A stretch of 64,000 bases of DNA from an uncultured Pelagibacteraceae bacterium (GTDB taxonomy: Bacteria; Pseudomonadota; Alphaproteobacteria; Pelagibacterales; Pelagibacteraceae), in NCBI GenBank assembly GCA_902555585.1, contig CACDSY010000002.1, positions 80,001-144,000 on the forward strand, given 5' to 3'. The notes under the pieces are model-generated. The model did not search any database, was not told the origin of the DNA, and saw only the letters and a list, made by a program, of their open reading frames with translations. The translations under genes and the position numbers were made by a program. This document shows, in pieces, positions 33,953 to 42,715 of the stretch; within the stretch, counting starts at the first letter, position 1, and each line of letters opens with the position of its first letter.

Positions 33953-35695
33953 TTATTCAGTTTCCTTTTTATTTTTTTTATCATCTAGCTGTTCCGATAG
34001 TGAGGAAAATGGAAGATTTTTTCCACTTAGTGGACTTGAATGCTCTTTAATAGCTTTTGCATTCATAATCTCCTCAAGTAATTTAATGCTTAACGAAACT
34101 TTTCTTTTTTCGAAGTTTAATTCGGCAATTGCTGCGTCTATTCTTTCTCCTCCTACAAAACGAGAAGGTCTTGCATCGGTTGAACTCATAGCAATCTGTG
34201 ATTTTTTTATTAAAATCTCAATCTCACATCCCTCAGGTTTTACAAACAAACCTTTATTATCAGATGAAATTACCTTTACAGTAACTGTGTCATTAACTTT
34301 TTTGTCCTTAAACCAATCAAATGGGTCCTTTTCTAATTGTTTTAACCCAACTCTAACTTTTTGGTCTGCTTTCTTTATTTCTAAAACTCTCACTTTTAAT
34401 TTATCGCCTTTTTTATATTTTTTTAATTCATCTTCAGGTTTGCCTGTAAATGAAAGATCATTTGAGTGCAAAAAACCATCAATATCAAAATCTGCTAGCT
34501 TTAAATATATTGCATATTCATTAAAGTTACTGATTTTTCCCTCAATATCTGAGCCAACAGGGTAATCATTTTCAAGTTTAGAATATGGATTTTCTTGAGT
34601 TAATCTATGTGAAATAGCCACTCTTCTTTTATCTTTGTCGATTTCAGTAATAACACAATCTATCTGGTCGCCAACATTAAAAAACTTTTTTGGAGATATA
34701 TTTTTCTTAGTCCAACTAATTTCACTACTATGTAATAATGTACTTAGACCTGGTTCTAATTCACAAAAACAACCATAGTCTGTTATTTTTACAACTTTTA
34801 CTTTGTATTGGTTTCCTATTTGATAGTTTGATATGTGTTCAAAAGGATCAGGAGAAAGTTGTTTAATTGAGCATCCAACCTGCAATTTTTCCATATCAAT
34901 AGAGATTATTTTAAGATCATGCTTTTCACCTATATTAAAAATTTCATCAGGATGATTAACTCTGCTGTAACTTATTTCTTGTAGGTGACAGAGCGTATCT
35001 ATCGTTCCGTCAGGGGTTGTCACTTCAAAGAAGCAACCAAATGAAGAATAACCTTTGACAACAGCATTCTTAATGATGTCTCCAATTTTAAATTTTTCGA
35101 TAATTTTTGCTTTATCTTCTTTTTTGCTAGAGGAAACCACCTGTCTTCTTGATACAACGCTATTTCCTCTTATCATATCAATTTTAATAATTGCAAATTT
35201 TTGTTCGACACCAATTAAATGGTCAATATTTTTAATTGGTTTGTCAGAAATTTGAGATCCAGGACAAAACATAAGAGATTTGGTTTCAACATGTTCTACT
35301 ATTACCCCACCTTTTGTTTTTTGAATAATTTTACCATTGATCAATTCGTTATTCTCATAACATTTCACTAGTTGGTTCCAACCTTTTATTTTCTGAGCTT
35401 TTTGTGCGGATACAATTACATCGCCATTTTTGTCTTCAATTTTTTCAAGTAATACGGAAATTGTTGAGCCTTCTTTAACTTCTTCTGTCATACCCATCAT
35501 TTTAGTTTCATTAACGTCAATTACTGGTTCACTTTTTAAACCTGGAATGAAAAGAAAAATATATTTACTTGTTATCTTTGTAATTTTTCCTTCAATAATT
35601 TTTCCTTCTTCAATTTTATTCTTTGAGAGTTGACTATTTAATAATTTTTCAAACTTTTGACTGGCAGGTGATTTTAAATCTTTATAAATTTCCAT
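33953..35695 (-). CDS. rpsA: 30S ribosomal protein S1
   Basis: A 580-residue protein made of about six S1 OB-fold repeats; recognisable cores are SRVNHPDEIFNIG, DYGCFCELEPGL, SEISWTKKN and LKVRVLEIKKADQKVRVGLKQL. The acidic/Lys-rich tail ends KKNKKETE. It binds mRNA on the small subunit, which matters where leaders lack Shine-Dalgarno sites. The repeats are more diverged than usual. Upstream lies the decayed cmk gene, so its promoter or read-through comes from within or beyond that relic. Confidence 0.93.
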   Translation of the reverse strand: MEIYKDLKSPASQKFEKLLNSQLSKNKIEEGKIIEGKITKITSKYIFLFIPGLKSEPVIDVNETKMMGMTEEVKEGSTISVLLEKIEDKNGDVIVSAQKAQKIKGWNQLVKCYENNELINGKIIQKTKGGVIVEHVETKSLMFCPGSQISDKPIKNIDHLIGVEQKFAIIKIDMIRGNSVVSRRQVVSSSKKEDKAKIIEKFKIGDIIKNAVVKGYSSFGCFFEVTTPDGTIDTLCHLQEISYSRVNHPDEIFNIGEKHDLKIISIDMEKLQVGCSIKQLSPDPFEHISNYQIGNQYKVKVVKITDYGCFCELEPGLSTLLHSSEISWTKKNISPKKFFNVGDQIDCVITEIDKDKRRVAISHRLTQENPYSKLENDYPVGSDIEGKISNFNEYAIYLKLADFDIDGFLHSNDLSFTGKPEDELKKYKKGDKLKVRVLEIKKADQKVRVGLKQLEKDPFDWFKDKKVNDTVTVKVISSDNKGLFVKPEGCEIEILIKKSQIAMSSTDARPSRFVGGERIDAAIAELNFEKRKVSLSIKLLEEIMNAKAIKEHSSPLSGKNLPFSSLSEQLDDKKNKKETE

Positions 35696-35703
35696 TAATG
35701 TTT

Positions 35704-36363
35704 TTACTTATTATCCATAATAGCTTTTATTTTTTTAAAGCAGGCTTTCTTACTTAATTTAGTCGTATTAATCAAGATAGAATCTTTTGTTTTTTTAGTG
35801 ATCTATACTTTCTTCCCTTATCTAATTTATCCCTTTTTGTAAGGCTTTTAAGCATTTCTTTATAACTAATATCTAAATTAAATTTTTTGTACTCTTCAAA
35901 TCGTCTTTTTGCTCTAACTTTAATACTAGCAATGATATAAATTTAAAATCACATCTTTCATTTATACATTAATTATATCTCTTCCGTCCAATACAGATCC
36001 ATTGTATTACTTAGTAGGGTTATTCTCACATTCTTGTTAAAATTTGTGAATTATATTTCTAATTTTTTTATCTTTAGCAATCTTAAACGCGGATTTAGCA
36101 ACTTCATTTGATAATGATTTTTTATTTTTTAAATTACTTAAATTGAATTCCTTAATTTTATGTTTTAATAATCTATAAGAAACGTTATTTTTTTTGTTAA
36201 TTTTAAGTTTTCCAATATATCTACGAATTTTTTGAATATCCAAATTAAACAAATTATAATATTTAGATATTAATCTTATCTGGATTCCAGCACTTACAGC
36301 TGCAGGTAAGTCTATTGCAACGATAATTATGTTTCCCCTTTTTTCAATGAATTTGTGCTCCAA
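35704..36363 (-). pseudogene. cmk: Decayed cytidylate kinase gene
   Basis: A relic of normal Cmk length (about 220 codons) between aroA and rpsA, where alphaproteobacteria carry cmk. The first 108 codons (36363-36040) are open and read IIVAIDLPAAVSAGIQIRL, in which the P-loop GPAASGKGT is destroyed. In-frame stops follow at 36037-36039, 36007-36009 and 35962-35964, between which QECENNPTK and VLDGRDI are still legible. A frameshift near 35943 restores IIASIKVRAKRRFEEYKKF. A second, a missing A in an A-run near 35790, restores KDSILINTTK up to TAA at 35704-35706. Several independent lesions exclude one sequencing error. The 341 bases after rpsA that lack an intact ORF are this relic. Confidence 0.9.
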
Positions 36364-37669
36364 TTTTTTTTAAAATTTCAAGAAAATTAGGAAAAGATGT
36401 ATTAATCGAATCTTTGTCAGTGATTTTCCATTTCCCTCCTAAAGTTAAAGCTGTTATGCAAGAAAGAAAAAAAATTCTATGATCCTTTAAAAAATTTTTC
36501 ATTTCAAAGTTTTTAGAAAGTATCAAATTCGGATTTCCATGAATATTAATATTATTTTTAAATCTATCAACTTTAATACCAATTGATCTCAAGAATTTTA
36601 CTCCTAAATTTAATCTTTTTGACTCTTTTTTATTCATCTCGCCTAATTCTTTAAATTTAGAAATACCCTTCGATTTCGCTGCAACTAAAAAGATAATTAA
36701 GAATTCATCTATTGCAGAACTGTTTAATTTTGGATGGCAATTTATTGCTTTTAAGTTTTCCTTACTTTTTACATGAATATTTGCAATTTTTTCACCTTTA
36801 TATATTTTTTTTCTTTTGAGTTTAATGTTTGCACCCATTTTATTTAAAATTTTTATTATTCCAACTCTGCTATTATTTACGTTAACATTTTTAATTACAA
36901 TTTCTGATTTTTTTGAGAGAAGTGTCAAAACAATAAAAAAAGATGCAGAACTGATATCTCCAGGAACTGAGTAATTAAAACCTTTAAATTGACTGAGACC
37001 TCGTATTTCGATTAAATCATTATCTCTCTTTTTTTCAATCTTAATTGGATACTTTAAAGATTTTAGCATTAATTCTGTATGATTTCTTGAAGCTTTTGTG
37101 TTAAAGACAGATATTCCAGGTGTATTTAACGCAGCTAAAATCATACAAGATTTAACTTGGGCACTACCAATATTTTCGTTATATTTGATTGGTCTCAGAA
37201 ATTCTGAACCTAATATTTGAATTGGAAGAAGATTTTTTTTACTTCTAATGTTTACGCCAAATTTTCTTAGAGGAATTATTACCCTGGAAAAATCTCTTTT
37301 TGACAAACTTTTATCTCCAATTAATTTAACTCTTTTTTTACTTTTAACTAATAATCCTAGAATTAATCTTGCTAATGTGCCGGAGTTTCCTGCATTGACT
37401 GTAATTTTTTTTTGAGTATTGAAACCATTTAAACCAAAACCTTCAATGATATATGTATTTCCACTTTTTTTGTATTGAATACCTAGTTTTTTTATTGTTT
37501 TTAGTGAATTAAGAACATCCTCAGATTCCAGTAAATTAGATATTCTGGAAATGCCAACTGCTTGTGAGGCAAGAAGTATAGTTCTAATGGAAATACTCTT
37601 ATCTGAACTTACAAAAATCTTTTTATTAAATGCGTTAATTCGTTTTTCAATTAATATATGATTAGACAT
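36344..37669 (-). CDS. aroA: 3-phosphoshikimate 1-carboxyvinyltransferase (EPSP synthase)
   Basis: A 441-residue EPT-fold enzyme joining PEP to shikimate 3-phosphate. DKSISIR (substrate Lys/Ser), NAGNSGTLARL, SAQVKS, the catalytic Asp-Glu in AIDEF, KKESKRL and the C-terminal DHRIFF are visible. It completes the shikimate set with aroB and aroK. Its 3' end overlaps the cmk relic by 20 bases, which shows the old operon aroA-cmk-rpsA. Confidence 0.95.
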   Translation of the reverse strand: MSNHILIEKRINAFNKKIFVSSDKSISIRTILLASQAVGISRISNLLESEDVLNSLKTIKKLGIQYKKSGNTYIIEGFGLNGFNTQKKITVNAGNSGTLARLILGLLVKSKKRVKLIGDKSLSKRDFSRVIIPLRKFGVNIRSKKNLLPIQILGSEFLRPIKYNENIGSAQVKSCMILAALNTPGISVFNTKASRNHTELMLKSLKYPIKIEKKRDNDLIEIRGLSQFKGFNYSVPGDISSASFFIVLTLLSKKSEIVIKNVNVNNSRVGIIKILNKMGANIKLKRKKIYKGEKIANIHVKSKENLKAINCHPKLNSSAIDEFLIIFLVAAKSKGISKFKELGEMNKKESKRLNLGVKFLRSIGIKVDRFKNNINIHGNPNLILSKNFEMKNFLKDHRIFFLSCITALTLGGKWKITDKDSINTSFPNFLEILKKIGAQIH

Positions 37670-37676
37670 TAATGAA

Positions 37677-38453
37677 TTAACTTATTTTAAATTCATTACC
37701 AAAGTATGCAGATTTTGCACTTGAATCTTTTATAATTTCACTAGGACTACCCGAAGCTATAATTTTGCCATTAGATAAAACTATCGCTCTATCCACACAA
37801 CTTAGCAAATCTCTTGCTTGATGATCACAAACTATAACTGTAATTTTTTCTATTGACTGTAAATTTACAATAATTTCTTGTAACATCTTTATTGTTAAAA
37901 TATCTAAAGCTGCGAAGGGTTCGTCTAACAGAAGAATGCTTGGATCATTTATTAAGGCCATAGAAATTACTAGTTTCTTTTTTTGCCCACCAGATAGATG
38001 CTTTGCTTTAATTTTGAGTAAAGGATCGAATTCAAACTGGGATATTATCTTTTCAATTTTAGTTTTTCTTAATTCTTTTTGTTTTATATGAATTTCACCA
38101 ACAAGTTCCAAATTCTCAATTAAATTTAAATCTTGTATAAAACCCCCATATTGAGGTACATATCCAATTCTAAACTTTGTTGCTCTTTCATATATAGGAA
38201 GATTTGTACAATCATCACCTTTAATAAAAACTTTTCCAAAATTAGGATCTTTCAAACCTGTGATAATATGGAATATAGTAGATTTTCCTACACCATTTGG
38301 ACCAAGCATCCCTAAAATTTCTTGTTCATTTATTTTCAAATTTAGATTATTCAAAATTTGTCTTTTATTATAAAACATTGAAATTTTATCTAATTGCAGA
38401 ATCGTATTTCGATCTTTAAAATTTTTAATTCTAAATTTTTTAATTAACGCCAT
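37677..38453 (-). CDS. lptB: LPS export ABC transporter ATP-binding protein
   Basis: A 258-residue ABC ATPase. Walker A is GPNGVGKST near residue 54, then the Q-loop YVPQYGGF, signature LSGGQKKK, Walker B ILLLDEPFAALD and switch VCDHQA. It powers extraction of LPS from the inner membrane with LptF/LptG, which are not in the window. It overlaps lptC by one base and precedes aroA by 7 bases. Confidence 0.93.
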   Translation of the reverse strand: MALIKKFRIKNFKDRNTILQLDKISMFYNKRQILNNLNLKINEQEILGMLGPNGVGKSTIFHIITGLKDPNFGKVFIKGDDCTNLPIYERATKFRIGYVPQYGGFIQDLNLIENLELVGEIHIKQKELRKTKIEKIISQFEFDPLLKIKAKHLSGGQKKKLVISMALINDPSILLLDEPFAALDILTIKMLQEIIVNLQSIEKITVIVCDHQARDLLSCVDRAIVLSNGKIIASGSPSEIIKDSSAKSAYFGNEFKIS

Positions 38454-39259
38454 TAATTTGTTATAACTTCAATTTTTTCAATTGCGCTCTCTGGATTTAT
38501 ATTTAAATCTTTTGTCTTTAAATCAAATTCCACAATACCTGCCTTCATTTTTGATTTTGGATCTGTTATTAATACATCATTATAAGCCACTGCTTTATTT
38601 GTTTCCATATCTATATCAAAATTTATACAAGTAATTTCTTTATCTTGATAATTTATTATTACATTTTTATAAAATTTTGAATTTAAATTTGCAGAATTGT
38701 ATTGAGCAAAATCAGATACTATATAAATTGTGTCTCTTTTTTCTGAGGTAATTTTACCCTTAACATTAATTAGGTCTAAAATATCTGGATCATTTATATT
38801 TGATCTTGCTGAATTTGCCAAGAGATGAAACTTATTACCTTTTTGATCTACAGAAGTATATTCTATGTCTTTGACAAGGTCTTTTACTTTTGTTTCTTGA
38901 GCCTCACTTTTCAACTCAGATTTTTTTACTATAACTTCTTTAATTTGTTTGTTAGCTAAATTTGAATTACTTGATTTGCTGGAGCTTTCTATTTCACTTT
39001 TGTAAGTCTTTGTATCCAAAAACGATTTTTTTGAGGTTAAATTATCTTTATTTATTATTGAATTAAGTTCATCGTTCCTTCTCTCTAATTCCAATACTTT
39101 TTTTTCAAGTAATTTTAACTGCTCTTGATTATAAATTTCTAAAGAATTAATTTCTTCTACAATATTTTCATTTGATTGGAAATATTTATAATAAACTCCA
39201 AAAATGATCGATATAATTAATGTTAAGATTATAATCTGAATAAAACTCTTAAATGACAT
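38453..39259 (-). CDS. lptC: LptC-like LPS transport protein with coiled-coil extension
   Basis: A 268-residue protein with an N-terminal membrane anchor (residues 7-26), a predicted coiled-coil and Ser/Lys-rich linker (about 30-125), then a C-terminal LptC/OstA-like beta domain (VDQKGNKFHLLANSARS, VYIVSD-like strands, AVAYNDVLI). LptC links LptBFG to the periplasmic LptA bridge. LptC is usually near 190 residues, so the linker is an insertion. No separate lptA lies between it and lptB, where one is normally found. Confidence 0.8.
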   Translation of the reverse strand: MSFKSFIQIIILTLIISIIFGVYYKYFQSNENIVEEINSLEIYNQEQLKLLEKKVLELERRNDELNSIINKDNLTSKKSFLDTKTYKSEIESSSKSSNSNLANKQIKEVIVKKSELKSEAQETKVKDLVKDIEYTSVDQKGNKFHLLANSARSNINDPDILDLINVKGKITSEKRDTIYIVSDFAQYNSANLNSKFYKNVIINYQDKEITCINFDIDMETNKAVAYNDVLITDPKSKMKAGIVEFDLKTKDLNINPESAIEKIEVITN

Positions 39260-40240
39260 CTAAGTTATATTAGCATTTAAAATATTGTGTATATGAATAA
39301 ATCCAACCGTTTTATTTTTTTTATTATTCTGATGTACACACAAACTTGTAATTTTCTTATTGTTCATGATTGAAAGAGCCTGTGCAGCAAGCATATCCTT
39401 GTCAACACTTATCGGTTTTTTTTTCATCACTTTCTTAAGTTTTAAATTTTCAAATGTAAGTTTTATGTTGCTAATTCTTTTTATATCCCCGTCGGTTAAG
39501 ATACCAGTAGTGTAATTAAGATTATTTCTAATAACTAGGGTACCAAGATTTTTTTTAGTTATAATTTTTAATGCATCCTTCATACTTACATTTTCATTTA
39601 TAAAAGGAATTCTTTTTCCTAATAACATTAAATCTTCAACTGTTTTGAGTTTAATTGATAAAGAGCCACTTGGGTGAAATTTTTTAAAATCTAATTTTCC
39701 AAATTTTTTGTACACCATACATGTAATTGCTATGGCATCTCCTAGAGCAATTTGCACTGTTGTGGATGATGTGGGTACAAAATTACCAGGCCCAGCCTCT
39801 TTGACAGATGGCAATAAAAATTTTAAATCAGCATTTTGATATAATAGCGAGTCTTTTTTGGATGTTACACCAATTAGTTTGATATTTTTGTTTCTAGATG
39901 AATACTGAATAATATTTTTTAATTCTTCGCTTTGTCCACTTAAACTTATGAGTATTAATATATCATTTGATGTAATTTGACCTAAATCTCCATGACTTGC
40001 ATTTGAGGCATCTAAAAAAAAAGATGGTGTCCCCGTTGAGGAAAGAGTTGCAGACCATTTTTTCCCAATTATTCCACTTTTACCAACACCTGAAATTATA
40101 ATTTTACCATTTTTACAATTGACTATTGTCTTAATAATTTGTTCAAATGATTTTCCAATATTTGCCTCAAGTTTTTTAAGTGAATTAGTCTCTATTTTAA
40201 CAACTTCTCTAGCAATTTTTATTATATTTTTCTTTTTCAT
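39260..40240 (-). CDS. kdsD: D-arabinose 5-phosphate isomerase (SIS plus two CBS domains)
   Basis: A 326-residue protein starting at the ATG at 40240; an upstream in-frame start at 40276 would overlap rnd. The SIS domain carries ISGVGKSGIIGKK, LSSTGTPSFFL and HGDLG. The CBS pair at about 200-326 includes VEDLMLLG and TGILTDGDI. It makes arabinose 5-phosphate for Kdo. It sits 1 base after rnd and upstream of lptC; kdsB, the CMP-Kdo enzyme, is at 46 kb. Confidence 0.93.
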   Translation of the reverse strand: MKKKNIIKIAREVVKIETNSLKKLEANIGKSFEQIIKTIVNCKNGKIIISGVGKSGIIGKKWSATLSSTGTPSFFLDASNASHGDLGQITSNDILILISLSGQSEELKNIIQYSSRNKNIKLIGVTSKKDSLLYQNADLKFLLPSVKEAGPGNFVPTSSTTVQIALGDAIAITCMVYKKFGKLDFKKFHPSGSLSIKLKTVEDLMLLGKRIPFINENVSMKDALKIITKKNLGTLVIRNNLNYTTGILTDGDIKRISNIKLTFENLKLKKVMKKKPISVDKDMLAAQALSIMNNKKITSLCVHQNNKKNKTVGFIHIHNILNANIT

Positions 40241-40241
40241 C

Positions 40242-40853
40242 TTAGTGAGACCAGATATCCTCTTTAAAAGAGGCAAAATCTAGATCAACTCTAGTATTAA
40301 TAAATTTGATTGTATTATTGTAGAGCTCTAATCTTTTTTCTCTTTCTAATATTTTTTTTAAAGATTCATATATTTTATGAAGATAAACCACATCCTGTGC
40401 ACAATATTTAATTTGTTTCTCAGATAATTCTCCACCGAAATCAGATGTTTGTAATTGTTTGCTAACATCTATTCCAACAAATTCTTTAATCAAATCTTTC
40501 AGTCCATGTTTGTCAGAATAACTCCTAGCAATTTTACTCATTATTTTTGTACAATTAACATTTCTAATATCTAATTCTAAATATTTTTTAATGAATAAAA
40601 GATCAGCCCTAGCAAAATGAAATAGTTTATTAATATTTTCATTTGCCAGTATATTTTTAAGATTTGGCGCATTATAGTTATCATTATTAAATTGAATTAT
40701 ATGAGCATCATTTTTACCTGAAGAAATTTGAAGCAAACATAGTCTATCCCTCTGAATATTTAGACCTGTGAACTCACAGTCTATTGCTATCTTGTCACTG
40801 AAAGTTATTTCATCTGGTAAATCCTGTTTATGTAATTTAATATCTAAATTCAT
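40242..40853 (-). CDS. rnd: Ribonuclease D-like 3'-5' exonuclease (short form)
   Basis: A 203-residue DEDDy exonuclease: IDCEFTGL (D, E), FHFARADLLFIKKYL (D) and YCAQDVVYLHKIY (D, Y). It lacks the C-terminal HRDC domain of classical RNase D, as in many alphaproteobacterial short forms. It probably trims tRNA and other RNA 3' ends. It is divergent from the NDUFA9-like gene with only 16 bases between the start codons. Confidence 0.88.
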   Translation of the reverse strand: MNLDIKLHKQDLPDEITFSDKIAIDCEFTGLNIQRDRLCLLQISSGKNDAHIIQFNNDNYNAPNLKNILANENINKLFHFARADLLFIKKYLELDIRNVNCTKIMSKIARSYSDKHGLKDLIKEFVGIDVSKQLQTSDFGGELSEKQIKYCAQDVVYLHKIYESLKKILEREKRLELYNNTIKFINTRVDLDFASFKEDIWSH

Positions 40854-40869
40854 TAATAGATATATATAT

Positions 40870-41835
40870 ATGAAAAATCAGGATTCAATTTTAATATTTG
40901 GTTCATCTGGTCAAATAGGAAAATCTCTTATAAGAAAATTTACAAAAAATAACTATAGAGTTACTGCAGTTACTAGGAGTATCCACCAAAAAGGATATCA
41001 AATTAAAACACAATCAAATTATGGATATTTAGAGCTAGAGGAGATTAAGTCCTTTTCAGAGGAAAATATATCCAGATTAATGAAGAACAATTCTGTATGC
41101 ATCAATTTGATTGGTATATTGTATGAAAAAAAAAAAAATTATTTTAATACGATACATTCAGATCTTCCATCTTTATTATCAAAAGTTGCTAAAAAAAACT
41201 CTTTTAATCAATTTATTCACTTATCAGCTTTGGGTATCGAGTCCGCGACCAATAGTAATTATGCTATGAGTAAATTAAGTGGAGAACAAAAAGTGAGACA
41301 AAATTTTCCGTCTTCAGTTATTTTAAAACCCTCTATTGTGTATTCTGTAGATGATAATTTTACTACTAGCTTTATGAAATTGTTAAGCATACTTCCTTTA
41401 ATGCCTCTATATTATTCTGGAAAAACTAAATTCACACCTATACATGTTTCTGATCTAACAAATATTATTTTTGAAGTAGTTAAAAAAAAAATTACAGGCA
41501 CAACTATAGAATGTGTAGGTCCAGAAGTCATTACTTTTAAAGAAATAATAACTAAAATTCTTAAATCAATTAATAAGAAAAGATTATTATTGCCATTACC
41601 ATTATCTTTAGCAAAACTCAGTGCCAGAATATTTCAATTAATGCCTAAACCATTATTAACAATGGACCAACTTAGGTTATTAAAATATGATAATATTGTG
41701 TCTAAAAAATACAAAACAAATTTTGACTTTAAAATAGAGGCAAATAAAAAATTTGATGATGAAATAAATCGTTATAGCTTTAATTGGATGAGTGGAGGAC
41801 AATTCGCAAAAAAAAGAATTAGGAAAACAAATTAA
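40870..41835 (+). CDS. NDUFA9-like NAD(P)-binding SDR (complex I-associated family)
   Basis: A 321-residue extended-SDR protein starting at the ATG at 40870; an earlier in-frame codon at 40768 lies inside rnd. The Rossmann glycine motif is FGSSGQIGKS near residues 10-19. A conserved HLSALGIES and YAMSKLSGEQ follow (Tyr-x-x-x-Lys). KFTPIHVSDL is also typical of NDUFA9 relatives. Bacterial members may bind quinone or lipids near respiratory complex I; the function is not established. It overlaps the SHOCT gene by one base. Confidence 0.85.
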   Translation: MKNQDSILIFGSSGQIGKSLIRKFTKNNYRVTAVTRSIHQKGYQIKTQSNYGYLELEEIKSFSEENISRLMKNNSVCINLIGILYEKKKNYFNTIHSDLPSLLSKVAKKNSFNQFIHLSALGIESATNSNYAMSKLSGEQKVRQNFPSSVILKPSIVYSVDDNFTTSFMKLLSILPLMPLYYSGKTKFTPIHVSDLTNIIFEVVKKKITGTTIECVGPEVITFKEIITKILKSINKKRLLLPLPLSLAKLSARIFQLMPKPLLTMDQLRLLKYDNIVSKKYKTNFDFKIEANKKFDDEINRYSFNWMSGGQFAKKRIRKTN

Positions 41836-42089
41836 TGTTAACAAATATAATATATTTTGCAGTCTTTATAATTCTTGTATTTGTTTTATCTATTGCTGTA
41901 AAAGCAATAACTAGAGGAGTCGAGGCGAAACAAATAATTAAAGATGAAAAAAGTTTTGATTTAGACTCAGAAAAAAATATACAAAATTCGGAAGTAGTAA
42001 ACCAAATAAAAGAGTTAAAAACTTTACATGAAAGAGGAATTCTTAATGATGATGAATTTAGAAAGGCAAAAGAAAAAATTCTTAAGTAG
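41835..42089 (+). CDS. Membrane-anchored SHOCT-domain protein
   Basis: An 84-residue protein with an N-terminal transmembrane helix (residues 5-25), a charged linker and a C-terminal SHOCT motif: IKELKTLHERGILNDDEF followed by a Lys-rich helix. SHOCT domains are short C-terminal modules, often membrane-linked and presumed to mediate oligomerisation. The gene overlaps the NDUFA9-like gene by one base, so it may be a partner. It ends 1 base from the convergent gcrA stop. Confidence 0.8.
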   Translation: MLTNIIYFAVFIILVFVLSIAVKAITRGVEAKQIIKDEKSFDLDSEKNIQNSEVVNQIKELKTLHERGILNDDEFRKAKEKILK

Positions 42090-42090
42090 A

Positions 42091-42588
42091 TTAAGCTGAT
42101 TTTACTTTTTTTTCTATAAATTTTGGAATTTCGTCTTCCTTATCTACAATCTCGTCTTTTTTGCCTTTTGGCTGGAAAACTATCATTAGATGCAAAGGGC
42201 AGTAAGAAAACTTCTCAATAGTTTTTCTTCCACAAAATGATGACTCTTTTTCATCAGGGTGTCCTTCCATGTACTTACAAGTATTTTCATTTAACTCCTC
42301 TAAACTAAGATTCTTTGCTGGTTCAAAGTTTTTATCAAGAAGTAATGATTTAAATCTCTGTTTTCTACTGCTCTTTTTTAAACTACTATCACTATCTGTT
42401 AATTTTCCAATATTATTGTGGTTTATGGAGGATCGAGTTTTAATTTTTGCTGATAAATTTAATCTATGTGCTTTTCCAATAACAGCGTTTCTACTAACAC
42501 CCCCGATTATTTCAGCAATTTGACTTGCAGTTTGACCTTTCCCCCAAAGATCCTTAAGTTTATTTACTTTTTCCTCTGTCCAACTCAT
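42091..42588 (-). CDS. gcrA: GcrA-family cell-cycle regulator
   Basis: A 165-residue GcrA protein. The N-terminal DNA-binding domain MSWTEEKVNKLKDLWGKG, then SASQIA-type helix (TASQIAEIIGG) and SRNAVIGKAHRLNL are highly conserved. A basic linker follows, and the C-terminal Cys/His region with CKYMEGHP, FCGRK and YCPLHL. GcrA binds sigma70 and activates promoters carrying GANTC methylated by CcrM in Caulobacter. A short dyad ATACT-ATATTT-AGTAT (42590-42605) lies 2 bases before the start and could be an operator. Confidence 0.93.
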   Translation of the reverse strand: MSWTEEKVNKLKDLWGKGQTASQIAEIIGGVSRNAVIGKAHRLNLSAKIKTRSSINHNNIGKLTDSDSSLKKSSRKQRFKSLLLDKNFEPAKNLSLEELNENTCKYMEGHPDEKESSFCGRKTIEKFSYCPLHLMIVFQPKGKKDEIVDKEDEIPKFIEKKVKSA

Positions 42589-42715
42589 AATACTATATTT
42601 AGTATAATTAAAATTATTTACAACATCATCTAGAAATCACAATTAATACTCTATAACAAGCCTTTTTTTATGTTTTTTAACAATTATTAAAAAAAAAGTT
42701 TATTAATAATTACTT

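Noticed and set aside
35704..36363. Treating the cmk lesions as sequencing errors
   Set aside because: One frameshift is in an A-run and could be an error, but three separate stops, a second frameshift and the loss of the P-loop are independent changes.
40768..40869. N-terminal extension of the NDUFA9-like protein
   Set aside because: The extra codons are antisense to rnd and do not look like SDR sequence; the Rossmann strand starts right after the ATG at 40870.
40858..40871. TATATATATA run as a functional repeat
   Set aside because: A short AT dinucleotide run is expected by chance at this composition, and it only spans the 16-base gap between two start codons.
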